From: Arctopsyche grandis
Taxonomy: Eukaryota > Arthropoda > Insecta > Trichoptera > Hydropsychidae
NCBI RefSeq assembly: GCF_051622035.1
Contig: NC_135355.1
Span: 40,219,986-40,283,985, forward strand
Length of the DNA stretch: 64,000 bases
Direction: 5' to 3'
A model generated the notes under the pieces. That model did no database searches. It had not been told where the DNA came from and was given only the letters and a program-made list of their open reading frames with translations. This document shows, one piece after another, positions 36,276 through 47,362 of the stretch (position 1 is the stretch's first letter; each line of letters starts with the position of its first letter). Both the position numbers and the translations under genes were made by a program.

Positions 36276-36539
36276 CTGAAAAAGAAAGGAAATCATTTAT
36301 GAGAAGTGATGATTTTAAGTGTGTGCATAAATAGTGCTTAACGACATTTCATTTCAAGAAAAGTCGATCTATTAGATTTGTTTAATGAATCTGGTAGACA
36401 AGACTAGACACCTTTCTCCAAATCATCACATGTTGCAATTTTTTGCTGGGTAGAAATTGGATACGTATTAATCTCATACATTGTGAAAAAGATTCATAAA
36501 CTGAACACGCAATCTAGACATATATATTTAGAAACTTTG
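36276..36539 (-). other. intron/upstream region of the membrane-protein gene
   Basis: Begins with the polypyrimidine tract of the acceptor at 36275. No upstream exon could be recognised. Confidence 0.4.
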
Positions 36540-37262
36540 ACTTAAAAAAGTTTTGAAATTGATTTTTCAAATACATATGTATGTATATAGGTATATATAA
36601 TTGCTATTCTGTCTGTCTGTTTGACTGTGTGTGCCTGTATACGCCTGTATAGATAACCCCGCCGTACTATAATAGTCGTTTCGATTCGACATATGTATGT
36701 ACATATGTAGGTCACAGCTGAAACAATGTCAACAAAACGTGCGAATATAATACACAAAAAAATTTCACAAAAAATTTCGCCTTTAGCACTCTAATCTAAA
36801 ATTTTGTATGGCTTTTGGCGCTCTCATTTTAAATTTCAGAGCGCCTTTGGCGCATTGTGTGGCGCCCTAACTTATTTGGCGCCCTCGAGCGCCACCCGAC
36901 CTAGCCCCCCCCCCTAAAACCGGCACTGCGAATATAATAACAAAAGAAAAAAACTTCTATATATACTGTTTGCTATCAATGTTTCTTCTAGGCTAATAGA
37001 CGGCGCTAAGTTTCTGAGCATTTACTGCCATCTATTGAAAATTAATTAATTGTTTATATGTAGGTAGGTAGATTTTACCATTTTTTTTTCATATTAAACA
37101 AATAAATATAAATATTAAATTAAATATATTTAAAAGGTATTTGAAAAAAATTCGACCGCGTGCGGATCGAACACAGGACTGACACATTTATTTTAATATT
37201 TTTATTTTATTTAATAATATAATAAGCCAACACCCATACGATAATATTTCATCGGGTATAAC
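36540..37262 (-). repeat. dispersed repeat, inverted relative to 50300-51060
   Basis: Shares with 50300-51060 (inverted) 'agccaacacccatacgat', 'cgcgtgcggatcgaacacagg', 'actgccatctattgaaaat' and the 'gtctgtctgtttgactgtg' end. It is interrupted by a hAT-like MITE (about 36757-36928) but lacks the Helitron found in the other copy. Confidence 0.75.
36757..36928 (-). mobile_element. hAT-like MITE, inverted copy of 25149-25350
   Basis: The right end reads aaaaccggcactg (inverse of cagtgccggtttt), with 'gcgccctcgagcgcc' inside. gcgaatataat occurs on both sides. The paralogue near 50906-50925 has a single 'cgaatataat'-type site (inverted) with no insertion, which confirms the event. Confidence 0.65.
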
Positions 37263-37550
37263 ACTAGTGTTAAATAAATAAGAATTAGAGTTGAGGAAAA
37301 ACTATTTAAAATATTGCTTTATTCACAAATTCATCTTAATCTATAATTTGGAAAGAGACTTTGTATGTATGTATGTATCCTTGGTCGTCGTCGTCGTCTT
37401 CGTCGTCCGTAGATCGGTGACGTCATCGAACACGTGATTCGATTTTTTTTTTTTCGATCCATGGGCGCCGATTTGTTTTTTTCGTTTCAATGGATTCACC
37501 CCCGCGGGGGCGCAAGGCGAGTAGCTTCATGGGGCCCCGCCAGGGGCGCC

Positions 37551-38470
37551 ACAAGGGGCGCAGCCCCGTGGGGCTCAAAAGGGGGCGCCACAAGGGGCGC
37601 AGCCCCGTGGGGCCCCGAAGGGGGCCCGGGGGGCCCAGCCTCATGGGGCGCAGCCCCATGGGGCTCAAAAGGGGGTGCCACAAGGGGCGCAGCCCCGTGA
37701 AGCCCCGAAGGGGGCGCGGGGGGCCCAGCCTCATGGGGCGCAGCCCCATGGGGCTCAAAAGGGGGCGCCACAAGGGGCGCAGCCCCGTGGGGCCCCGAAG
37801 GGGGCCCGGGGGGCCCAGCCTCATGGGGCGCAGCCCCATGGGGCTCAAAAGGGGGCGCCACAAGGGGCGCAGCCCCGTGGGGCTCAAAAGGGGGTGCCAC
37901 AAGGGGCGCAGCCCCGTGAAGCCCCGAAGGGGGCGCGGGGGGCCCAGCCTCATGGGGCGCAGCCCCATGGGGCTCAAAAGGGGGCGCCACAAGGGGCGCA
38001 GCCCCGTGGGGCCCCGAAGGGGGCCCGGGGGGCCCAGCCTCATGGGGCGCAGCCCCATGAGGCTCAAAAGGGGGCGCCACAAGGGGCGCAGCCCCGTGGG
38101 GCCCCGAAGGGGCCCGGGGGGCCCAGCCTCATGGGGCGCAGCCCCATGGGGCTCAAAAGGGGGCGCCACAAGGGGCGCAGCCCCGTGGGGCCCCGAAGGG
38201 GGCCCGGGGGGCCCAGCCTCATGGGGCGCAGCCCCATGGGGCTCAAAAGGGGGCGCCACAAGGGGCGCAGCCCCGTGGGGCCCCAGCCTCATGGGGCGCA
38301 GCCCCATGGGGCTCAAAAGGGGGCGCCACAAGGGGCGCAGCCCCGTGGGGCCCCGAAGGGGGCCCGGGGGGCCCAGCCTCATGGGGCGCAGCCCCATGGG
38401 GCTCAAAAGGGGGCGCCACAAGGGGCGCAGCCCCGTGGGGCCCCGAAGGGGGCCCGGGGGGCCCAGCCTC
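37551..38470 (+). repeat. GC-rich minisatellite, 90-bp unit
   Basis: Units start caaggggcgcagccccgtgg at 37681, 37771 and 37861, exactly 90 apart, and continue to about 38470 with some shortened variants. Each has inverted pieces such as ggggcgcagcccc (5-bp stem, 3-base loop). Because 90 is a multiple of three, long open frames arise on both strands (over 330 codons). These are composition artefacts, not genes. Confidence 0.92.
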
Positions 38471-39460
38471 ATGGGGCGCAAGCCCTAAAAGGCATTAACT
38501 AAGGGGGGCGAAGCCCTAGACGGCAATTAATCTTGGGGGCGCGGGGGGCGAAGCCCTAAAAGGCAACTGATCATGGGGGCGAAGCCTTAGACGGCATTTA
38601 ATCATGGGGGCGCGGAGGGGCGAAGCCCTAAAAGGCATTAACTAAGGGGGGCGAAGCCCTAAACGGCAATTAATCTTGGGGGCGCGGGGGGCGAAGCCCT
38701 AAAAGGCAACTGATCATGGGGGCGAAGCCTTAGACGGCATTTAATCATGGGGGCGCGGAGGGGCGAAGCCCTAAAAGGCATTAACTAAGGGGGCGAAGCC
38801 CTAAACGGCAATTAATCTTGGGGGCGCGGGGGGCGAAGCCCTAAAAGGCAACTGATCATGGGGGCGAAGCCTTAGACGGCATTTAATCATGGGGGCGCGG
38901 AGGGGCGAAGCCCTAAAAGGCATTAACTAAGGGGGGCGAAGCCCTAAACGGCAATTAATCTTGGGGGCGTGGGGGGCGAAGCCCTAAAAGGCAACTGATC
39001 ATGGGAGCGAAGCCTTAGACGGCATTTAATCATGGGGGCGCGGAGGGGCGAAGCCCTAAAAGGCATTAACTAAGGGGGGCGAAGCCCTAAACGGCAATTA
39101 ATCTTGGGGGCGTGGGGGGCGAAGCCCTAAAAGGCAACTGATCATGGGAGCGAAGCCTTAGACGGCATTTAATCATGGGGGCGCGGAGGGGCGAAGCCCT
39201 AAAAGGCATTAACTAAGGGGGGCGAAGCCCTAAACGGCAATTAATCTTGGGGGCGCGGAGGGCGAAGCCCTAAAAGGCATTAACTAGGGGGGGCGAAGCC
39301 CTAGACGGCATTTAATCATGGGGGTGCGGAGGGGCGAAGCCCTAAAAGGCATTAACTAAGGGGGCGAAGCCCTAAACGGCAATTGCTCATGGGGCGTGGA
39401 GGGGCGAAGCCCTAGAAGGCAAAGGCTCAGGGGGGCGCCGAGGGCGAAGCCCTAGAAGGC
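38471..39460 (+). repeat. higher-order satellite, ~143-bp unit of four ~36-bp monomers
   Basis: 'ggcattaacta' recurs at 38491, 38634, 38777, 38919, 39062 and 39205, spacing 142-143, then at half spacing (39276, 39348). Each unit has four monomers of the form g(n)cgaagccctaaaaggca + short AT spacer. Every monomer contains gcgaagcc, a stem closing on a GAA loop. Confidence 0.92.
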
Positions 39461-39651
39461 AAAAAAAAATTTTGATTTTTTTTTTTGATTTTTAAAAAAA
39501 ATTTTTTTTAATTTTTTTTTTATTTTTTTTTATTTTTTTTTTTAATTTTTAAATTTTTTTTTAATTTTTTTTTTTTTTTAATTAAATTAGCTTAGTCATG
39601 TTTAAGCGGTTTATATTATAAACACTGAGCGAAGCCGGGTAATACAGCTAG

Positions 39652-40556
39652 TACACTATAAATAAGTGGTGGTTATGGGAAATTTTGACAGAAAGTGTTT
39701 CATCAGAATAAAAAGAATTTTACGCCAAATATAAATGGTTAGTTAAGTTGACTTTAATGGGGATCGAATTGCAGTCACACCGAATTTAACGCTCTAGTTA
39801 AAGATCTTACAATTCATCTTATTGCAAAACTCAATCTCAAAATGTATTATAATACCAGGAAATTGGAGAATAGCAGACATGCGTTCGATTTTAATCTAGA
39901 ATAGAAATAGTGTTAAGTCACCGAAGATGTACTTTTCACCGCAATATAAGTCACTTGTTCGAAACACGTTCTAAGATGAAAGTAAAACACTGTACAAATA
40001 TAAAAAGTTGAATGAGCGAAAGTAGCACCAGACATTTGAAATGAAATGGAATGAATAATAAATAATAAAAAACATAACCTTTGAATGAAAACACCAGCAC
40101 GAGAACAAGTCGAACACTTTTCATAACTCAAATTTAAAAACACACTAAAGAGTCACTCGATTTGGCACAAATATTGACGCAACTGTAAATGTAGAACAGT
40201 GGAACAAGACAGTTGGGTCGTAAATGAAAATATGTACAATATAATCTTGAACTGATTGCGAACGGTTACGCAACTATTGTTTAGTAAACAAACCGTACGC
40301 TAAATTGCAAATAAATAGCACGTATAAAAATTATATTAAAAAAAAAACCAAGTTTGCATAATATAATCAGCATTGACGTCAAGTGTGGGAAATCGATAGA
40401 GAATGGATTGAGAAATAGTTTTTGGAATTTTATTAGGAATGATAAGCCATTGTTGGAATGGGAAACGGCTAATGTGCAGCATTGTCTTTCAATTCTTTTA
40501 ATCAGATGTATTTTTATGAAATATGTCTATGAAATGACTGTTTGATACTATTTTTT
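39652..40556. other. unassigned non-coding stretch
   Basis: No repeat family of this window and no convincing gene were seen. Short frames only (for example 39913-40143 on the minus strand). Confidence 0.3.
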
Positions 40557-41300
40557 TTAAATTTGACTTCAAATTCAAAACAAAATAAAAAAAAAAATGA
40601 AATTTTCTCGGTGATTACAAGCAGGGGCGTCTTTTGGGGAGGCTGAGGGGGGGCTGGCGCCCCCCTAGATTTGAACGCGACTATCCACGTTGTTAAATGT
40701 ATTATTATGAATTAAAATACTAAAATAATAAAAATAAACCAAATCTCTTAATATATTTTTAAAAAATATTTTATTTTTAATTTTATTGATAAAAATGATT
40801 ATAAAAGAAATAGTTAAAATTCATATAAACTATTTTTTTTAATATAATACACCCCCCCTCCTAGAAAGTTACTGGTAAAAATCTTGCCCCCCCCCCCTTT
40901 GGGAAAATCTGAAATGACGCCCCTGATTTGATTTCAAATTAGAACCAAAACCAAAAAATGTATTAAATTTTCTCGATGATCACGATCAGGGGCGTCATTT
41001 GGAGGTTGGCTGGGGTTTTCAACTGTCCCCCCTAGATTTGAATGTGACTATCCACGTTGTTTAATGTATTATAATGAATTTAAATACTAAAATACTAAAC
41101 CAAAAAAACAAATCTCAAAATAGATTATTTTTTAAATCAATTTTATTGATAAAAAATATAAATAAAAAAATGATTAAAAGAAAAAGTTAAAATTCATACT
41201 CATTTTTTTAAAAATATAATACACCCACCCCCCTCTATAAATTAATTCCTTACTGGTCAAAAATTTTGCCCCCCCCCTGGGAAAAGCTGAAATGGCGCCC
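40557..41300. repeat. tandem pair of hAT-like MITE plus flank, unit ~360 bp
   Basis: Two successive units each contain 'ttttctcg.tgat.ac', then an element starting caggggcgtc (40622; 40987) with inner 'tatccacgttgtt'. The first ends atgacgcccctg near 40925 and the second decays at 'aatggcgccccc' (41291). The duplication includes flanking DNA, so it is not two independent insertions. Confidence 0.75.
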
Positions 41301-41513
41301 CCATTTTATAAATGATTATAAAATGTCTCCTGTCAGAGTTTTGATCCGACAATAATTGTTGAAATGGTTCTACACAAAAAAAGCAACGCCAAAATATATA
41401 TTCAAATCCCACTTTTTATTAAACAACTGAGAAACAACTTCAGATAAAAACCTAGGACAAAGACATGGGAAATAGTACGAATGTTTATATGTAGTACTAT
41501 ATGTGGAATTGAA
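41301..41513. other. unassigned spacer
   Basis: Nothing recognisable beyond AT-rich DNA. Confidence 0.25.
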
Positions 41514-41879
41514 TCTAATATATAATTTCGAAAGAGACTTTGCAAGGTTTAAGGTATGTATGTATGTAAGGTTTGGGCGGTAGAATCCGTGACGTTATCG
41601 AAAAAATATATTTTTTTATGATGACGATTCATGTTTTAGTTCCGGATGCCAATTCCTTTTTCATTTTCGGTTCCGGATTCCTTCTTCAGTTCCGGATCAG
41701 GATTATTTTTTCAGTTCCGCTTGTGTGTGTGTGTGTGTAATTCATTTCTGATTGGCTGTCGTTAAATATGTTTGTTTTCGATTCAAATAAATTTAATTAA
41801 AAAACAAATGAATGTTTACTATTAAATTAGATTAAATGTTTTATTTTAAATACCGAGCGAAGCCGGGTAAAACCACAAG
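41514..41879 (+). mobile_element. short Helitron-like element
   Basis: Starts tctaatatataatttcgaaa. Ends 'taccgagcgaagccgggtaa' then 'aaccacaag', where the usual CTAG has become CAAG. 366 bp, non-coding, with CT-rich 'ttccggatt' repeats inside. Confidence 0.75.
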
Positions 41880-41966
41880 TATGCAATAAAAAATGAAACG
41901 TTTGATAATCGCCATAGCAAAATTATCGTTAATGGGTCAAAATACATTTGAACACGGAACATCACG

Positions 41967-42039
41967 GCCCGGATAGCTCAGTCGGTAGAGCATTGGACTT
42001 TTAATCCAAGGGTCCAGGGTTCAAGTCCCTGTTCGGGCG
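41967..42039 (+). tRNA. tRNA-Lys (TTT anticodon)
   Basis: A 73-base cloverleaf. Acceptor stem gcccgga pairs with ttcgggc. The D arm/A box is tagctcagtcgg, the anticodon stem ttgga pairs with tccaa around loop cttttaa (anticodon TTT), and the T arm/B box is ggttcaagtcc. Discriminator G, no intron. A T-run terminator follows within about 15 bases (cttttt). Identical to the copy at 45633. The anticodon decodes AAA/AAG lysine codons. Confidence 0.97.
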
Positions 42040-43090
42040 ATCCACTTTTTATTATTTTTTTAAATTTTAAATACTTATTAATATAAATTGATTATTATAA
42101 CGTTGAAAATTCAATTGTGTATACGATATTTTTTTAAATGAAAGTTGTTCGTTGGCGAGAGGTGAACTGGTGACGTTTGAACCGCACTTCAACGACTGAG
42201 TTTCGCATGAAACAGACCGCTGAAAGACGTAAACTTTGCACCTGTCCGCTCGATGACACCTGTAAATCCAATTTAGGCTAAACGTGAAGTTCAAAGAGGG
42301 CAGGTAAACTAATGGTGACGCAACTCATCCTTCGAAATACATATGTATGTATAATCAATCGGATTCTACCCACGTATATCATATATGTACTCAATTACAA
42401 AATTGTGTTGAATTCAAACCTTAAAAAGTCAAAAGTAAATACATATAAAAAAAAATTACACATAAATAATATACTGTGTGTATAATAATAAATAAATGTT
42501 TGCATTAAAAAAAATCAATAATAAAAAAAATGTTTCAACCATATATGTACTGTTTATTTTTATGACTCATTTATTTTAATAGCGATATGTTTTATTTTCA
42601 CGATTAAGTGCATGTTTGTGTTAGAAATTGCCGATATTGAAGGCAAACAATCGAGCGGAAGATGTCAACGCCTTGCAGCCCCAACCCAAACTAGAAAATC
42701 TGAAGGTCATTTTTTTTTGTTTTGCGCATACAGAAATTGATTTTAATAATAATAATTAAATGAAAATTACAGAAAAATTGAAATATTTCAATCTTTTATA
42801 GGTAGACAATCAAATAAAATGTAAAAAAACGTACACAAAAAGATCAAGGAGGCGTTCAGAGGGAGAGCTTTCTCTATAATTATATTTTTAGCCGATAGTT
42901 CTGCAAATTTTTGTCGTGGGGGTGCATAAATCGAATTCACTAAACCGTGCGTAAAGGGGTCTATACTTCAAAATTGTATGCCTGTGTATTAGATAAGATT
43001 AAAAATAAGCAACGTACATACATACATATACATACGTATTTCATTTTAGAAGAGAGAAATGAAATATTGATTTTCGTTTTCGCTTATCTT
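42040..43090. other. unassigned AT-rich stretch
   Basis: Pol III terminator T-runs directly after the tRNA, then AT-rich DNA with ATATGTATGTA runs. No gene supported. Confidence 0.3.
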
Positions 43091-43096
43091 TACGAG

Positions 43097-43287
43097 CTAA
43101 ACGGATTATTCCGCACAAAGCGATTTCACGCAAATCACTAAAATCTCGATCATGGAACATTTGGCACTCGAGTTCTCGTTGGTACAATGTGTCGTCTGAT
43201 TGATGGAGTTTTTGGGGTGCCAGATGTTTCGTGATCGATATTTTAGTGACTTGCACGAGATCGCTTTTGCGGAATAATCACCAAACC
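43097..43287. mobile_element. foldback MITE
   Basis: The arms start 'cggattattccgcacaaagcg' (43102, given in part) and end in the inverse 'cgcttttgcggaataatca'. They pair over about 65 bases, including 'atcactaaaatctcgatca'. Related to the MITE at 30503-30670. The overlapping frames are palindrome artefacts. Confidence 0.7.
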
Positions 43288-43330
43288 CCTTACCATACAT
43301 TTATAAAATTGAAAAAAAAAATTCATTATA

Positions 43331-43780
43331 GTATATTCAACGAAGAAAACATTATATGTACATATATTCAACTTAGTAATCTACAATTCACAAGGAGCGC
43401 AGGAAGTTGACTGTCATATATCAACTACTCAAGAATAAAACATGACAGGCAACAAACTGTCGTTGGTCAAAATGGTTGCTTGGAATTAAATGAATACAAA
43501 ATATGTAAATACATACATACATATGTATTATTTTAACATATTTGTCTGATAAGCTGTATATTCAACGAAGAAAACATTATATGTACATATATTCAACTTA
43601 GTAATCTACAATTCACAAGGAGCGCAGGAAATTGACTGTCATATATCAACTACTCAAGAATAAAACATGACAGGCAACAAACTGTCGTTGGTCAAAATGG
43701 TTGCTTGGAATTAAATGAATACAAAATATGTAAATACATACATACATATGTATTATTTTAACATGTTTGTCTGATAAGCT
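43331..43780. repeat. recent tandem duplication, 225-bp unit
   Basis: 43331-43555 and 43556-43780 start gtatattcaacgaagaaaac and differ at only about two internal bases. The unit ends inside the LINE sequence that continues at 43781. Confidence 0.92.
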
Positions 43781-44078
43781 GTGCTCATAATTATTTTCTT
43801 AATTTGAATGTGATGTATGAGTGGAATCTTAATCTACTCTCTTCCATTTGGGCCTCGCTGTGATTTTTTTTTACTTATGTACATTTTATGTACTATTTTT
43901 CTTTTATTTTATAGTATTTTTCTGCTTTAACCTTTTATTTCTTTTTAATCTATGAATTATTACTATTATTATTATTATGATTTTTATTTTTCTCCCTTAT
44001 TTTCTTATGGAGGCATTTGTGACGCATTTGGTTCTTCCTGCAATGCCACAATGGTGCAAACTAATGTTTAAATAAATA
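43781..44078 (+). mobile_element. LINE 3' end (family of 1403-2245)
   Basis: 'gtgctcataattattttctt' then 'ctctcttccatttgggcctc' and the terminal block 'ggttcttcctgcaatgccac' 'aatggtgcaaac' with a (TAAA)-like tail at 44068. No coding part. Confidence 0.7.
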
Positions 44079-44289
44079 TTATACTCACTTTATATTCAAT
44101 GTGAAACTAAGAATAGGATTTGAGGATTTTTCTTTTATTTGATTTTTTTCACCTTATCTTCATTTTTATATATTATTTTTCTTTTGTCTTTTTTCGTTTA
44201 CAATTTTTTTGGTATCATGTTTCATTGGTATCTTGGTATTTGGTTTTTTTGGTATCATGTTTATCATTCTGCTTTTGATTTTTTTATTA

Positions 44290-44905
44290 CTTTTACTTTT
44301 ACGTTTCACATGGCTTTCGTGTTAGTGGTCATTTTTATCTCTTATCCGATCGTTTTCATACTTTGCCATATTGCTCATTTTGGTCATCAATATACGTTAA
44401 TGTATCGTCTGCCATTTCGTTGGAGATAAAATATCGTATACAATGCGTAACAAATATCCATAATCTCGGATACGGTGACGTTTATGACGGTACGCAAGGC
44501 TACCATAATCTATCTTCAACCTTTTCGCCTTGATATGCTATTTCAGATTTTAATTGTTTAAACGCCTATAATTCACTCTATATTTAATAAAATTTGCTCT
44601 ATAGGTTCTCGTTATCTCTAATATTTAAATATTTATAGTTTTAACTCTCATATATATATATAAATGTGAAATTTGGCGTTTGGCCAAATATGTCATTTTG
44701 TACTTGTTTATGTACAGTGTGGTTTTTTTTTTATTAGAGCAGTGATGTGCGGTTGTTCTTGTGCGATATTCATGAACAACCGTCTCGTTCTCCGACGAAA
44801 GGGTCTCTTAAACTGTATTCGTTGGGGGGGGGGGGGGGGGGGGGGTGGCCTCATGTTGAGAGCTTCAAGGGTCAAATTCCTTGATCTTTAAAGCTAAATG
44901 TATAT
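44290..44905 (+). repeat. 'ttaattgtttaaacgcc' family, inverted match of 6533-7095
   Basis: Contains 'cgtctgccatttcgttggag', 'ttttaattgtttaaacgcc', 'tttggccaaatatgtcattt' and a run of 19 G (44827-44845). The collinear inverted copy at 6533-7095 has a C-run at the same place. Confidence 0.75.
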
Positions 44906-44979
44906 ATATAAATTTGAAATTTGGCGTCTAGCTTCATGTAATGCAATACACGATATATATTGATTTTTGGCCAAATATG

Positions 44980-45097
44980 TCTTTATATTATTATTATATT
45001 GTATTGTATTTTATATTTGTGTTCTTCTCTTTTTCAAATGTAGACCATTGTGGCGCATTAGGTCCTTCCTGTAATGCCACAATGGTCCAAACCTACA
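44980..45097 (+). mobile_element. LINE 3' terminal hairpin fragment
   Basis: Hairpin arms gaccattgtggc (45042) and gccacaatggtc (45075) with loop sequence as in other copies. The usual TAAA tail is degraded. Confidence 0.65.
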
Positions 45098-45632
45098 AAT
45101 GAACAAATTAATGTACATACATATATGAGAATTATTTTATTCTAAATAAGTAAATTCTACTAGGTATACACGTTCCATTTACGAATTTCATTTCATACAT
45201 TTTTTTATATATGATTTACTATGCATAAAAACATAAAATAAAACGTACCTATTTCAAATTGTTTTTACTTAGTAATGTTCTTCTTCAACATGTAACTTTA
45301 ATAAAATTTATTAAAACTAAATTGGCCTAGGGCGCTATACATGTATGTACCTTTGAGCCAAACCTTACCTTTCGAGTTACTTCCCAAGCAAAATATTAAG
45401 ATTAAAAATATGAATTTGAGACAGACTTTCTCATTGACATGATTCACTCTCGGATATAAAAAATAAAACATTTTTTTTTTAATTTAAAAAATGGAGCGGC
45501 ACGCTATATATATAAATAATAAAAACCCACTCAGAATAAATATTATATTACACCTAGCTGTTAATTATTCAACACTTTGCACTCAAACGTACCGATCGCG
45601 TGTGAAATCAAATATGAAGACGCCACACCACA

Positions 45633-45705
45633 GCCCGGATAGCTCAGTCGGTAGAGCATTGGACTTTTAATCCAAGGGTCCAGGGTTCAAGTCCCTGTTC
45701 GGGCG
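45633..45705 (+). tRNA. tRNA-Lys (TTT anticodon)
   Basis: Identical over all 73 bases to the tRNA at 41967, with intact A and B boxes and a T-run terminator (atttttacactttttt) just downstream. The flanks of the two genes are unrelated, apart from the short C/A-rich lead (acaccaca / gaacatcacg). They are therefore dispersed copies and not part of a longer recent duplication. Confidence 0.97.
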
Positions 45706-46406
45706 GACTATTTTTACACTTTTTTTACATCATTTTAAACCAAAATTAATTACTCAAATTAATAAAAAACACAAACCTAACATACATACAGCCGATTAAA
45801 TTAATATACATATGTATGTATATTGAAATGCTATACGTTAAGTGCGCTCTGGCGCGGAATTCAATACCGTTTTGAACGAAGCCCTCACAATTCGATTTTC
45901 ATCTCCACTCCCCCTATACCGTGCCGACGAGTAATTGAATTCTGGCGTTTCATCCTATTACCCTTTATCCGGAGGGAACATCCAGGACTGATTCGATTAT
46001 CCGGCCATTCGTAGATACGTATGCATATGTGCACATAATATATAGCCTTCGCGATGGTTCGGCATTGACCTAGGACAAGTGTTGAAGTTGTTGGCCTTAA
46101 GTGCGGACGCTCGCTTTCGGCATATACTGGTTTGTTGACGGCTGATATGGTTCTCAAACTGTCGCGATTGGGTGCAATTAACGCGTGATTATTGCCGTTT
46201 AATGATCTTCAGTGCGATGACATCACATATACGGTGATTTTGATACGGTTGTAATGACACATTTGTTTATATAACATAAAGCTATGGCACTACATACGTA
46301 CATATACATATATCAGTATATAAATATGTATATATAAATATATTATTTGTTTAAGATAAAGGTACATATATAAAAATATATATAAAAAAATGTTTTTTAA
46401 AAACTA
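45706..46406. other. unassigned region of moderate GC
   Basis: 45840-46200 is less AT-rich than its neighbours and open on both strands for short distances. No family is recognised. Confidence 0.3.
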
Positions 46407-46696
46407 GCCTCTTCTAGAGGTTGTGATCGAGAAATCTCGAGAAATTTTGATTCTCATTTCTCGAGAATATTTTATTATGAAAATTCGAGATTCTCGTATC
46501 TCGAGAAATCGTTTATTCGAATCTCGAAAATATCGAGAATATTCTTAATTTATCACTACATATTTTTGCTCAATAAACTGACTGATTTGTATACTTGTTA
46601 ACTCGTAAATAATTTTGTGAAGTATTGTAATATGTATAGATGGTCAGTATTTTTATTATTTGTCCGGTAAGTTATTATTCGGTCATCATTTAAGTA

Positions 46697-46795
46697 CATA
46701 TACACATGTTACAACGAAATCGCACCATTTTTAAGTTACATATACACATGTTACAACGAAATCGCACCATTTTTAAGTTACATATACATATGTAT
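46697..46795. repeat. tandem repeat, ~42-bp unit
   Basis: Two full units of 'catatacacatgttacaac' + 'gaaatcgcaccattttta' and the start of a third. Confidence 0.85.
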
Positions 46796-47040
46796 GTGCA
46801 TGTAGGTACTAGTCACTAGTGCGAAAGTATTCGGTTATGATATCACTAAAACGCTAGTGAAAATATATTTTCACTGACAATATGACCCCACTTAACACAC
46901 ATAAAACAAAGATTTTTGATTTATTATTTATTTATTCGAGTATTTGTTACTTAGATATTAATTAATTTATAGTCAGTATTTTAATATGCATAGAAGGTCA
47001 GTATTTTTATTATTTGTCCGGTCACAAAAACACGGGCAAA

Positions 47041-47362
47041 GCCGGGTAGCAACACTGGGAATTTTATAAAATTCTTTTATACATATTGTTATTTTTACTA
47101 TTTTAAATTACTTTTGTATATTTTTACTTACCTCCTTTATTACTAATTATTTTCTTTTCATGCCTTCTTTTATAATTTGTATTTTTCATGCCTTCTTTTG
47201 TATTTTTAGTTGTTTGTGTATATATATGTTTTGTTTTTGTTATGTCTAATTTATTATTTTGTTTCTTGTCTTTTCTGTTATATTTTTGACCATTGTGGCG
47301 CATTAGGAATTCCTGTAATGCTACAACGGTCCAAACTTTAAATAAATAAATAAATAAATAAT
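47041..47362 (+). mobile_element. LINE 3' end inside the hAT element
   Basis: Ends with hairpin arms gaccattgtggc (47288) / gctacaacggtc and 'aaactttaaataaataaa'. Same family as 1403-2245. 3' untranslated part only. Confidence 0.7.

Larger units (their letters stand above)
37340..39651 (+). mobile_element. Helitron-like element with expanded GC-rich satellites
   Basis: Starts TC in 'aatctataatttggaaagag' at 37340, between A and T. Ends 'gcgaagccgggtaatacag' then CTAG at 39651, followed by T. TC start, CTRR end, a subterminal 3' hairpin and A|T insertion are Helitron hallmarks. The same ends occur at 41514-41879 and 61323-61634. The interior is almost wholly two tandem arrays (37551-38470 and 38471-39460) followed by a 130-base A/T homopolymer-rich spacer. 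No Rep/helicase gene, so it is non-autonomous. Confidence 0.85.

Noticed and set aside
38014..38490. CpG-island promoter for a neighbouring gene in the GC-rich block
   Set aside because: The GC content is explained by the satellite inside a Helitron-like element, and no gene start lies next to it.
37423..38502. Long open frames (about 275 to 352 codons) on both strands of the GC-rich array
   Set aside because: The repeat unit is 90 bp, a multiple of three, so stop-free frames repeat on both strands. The peptides are simple periodic Gly/Pro/Arg strings, and a one-base slip near 38110 shifts the frame without consequence.
43041..43300. Overlapping frames on both strands
   Set aside because: They lie on the two arms of a foldback MITE and mirror each other.
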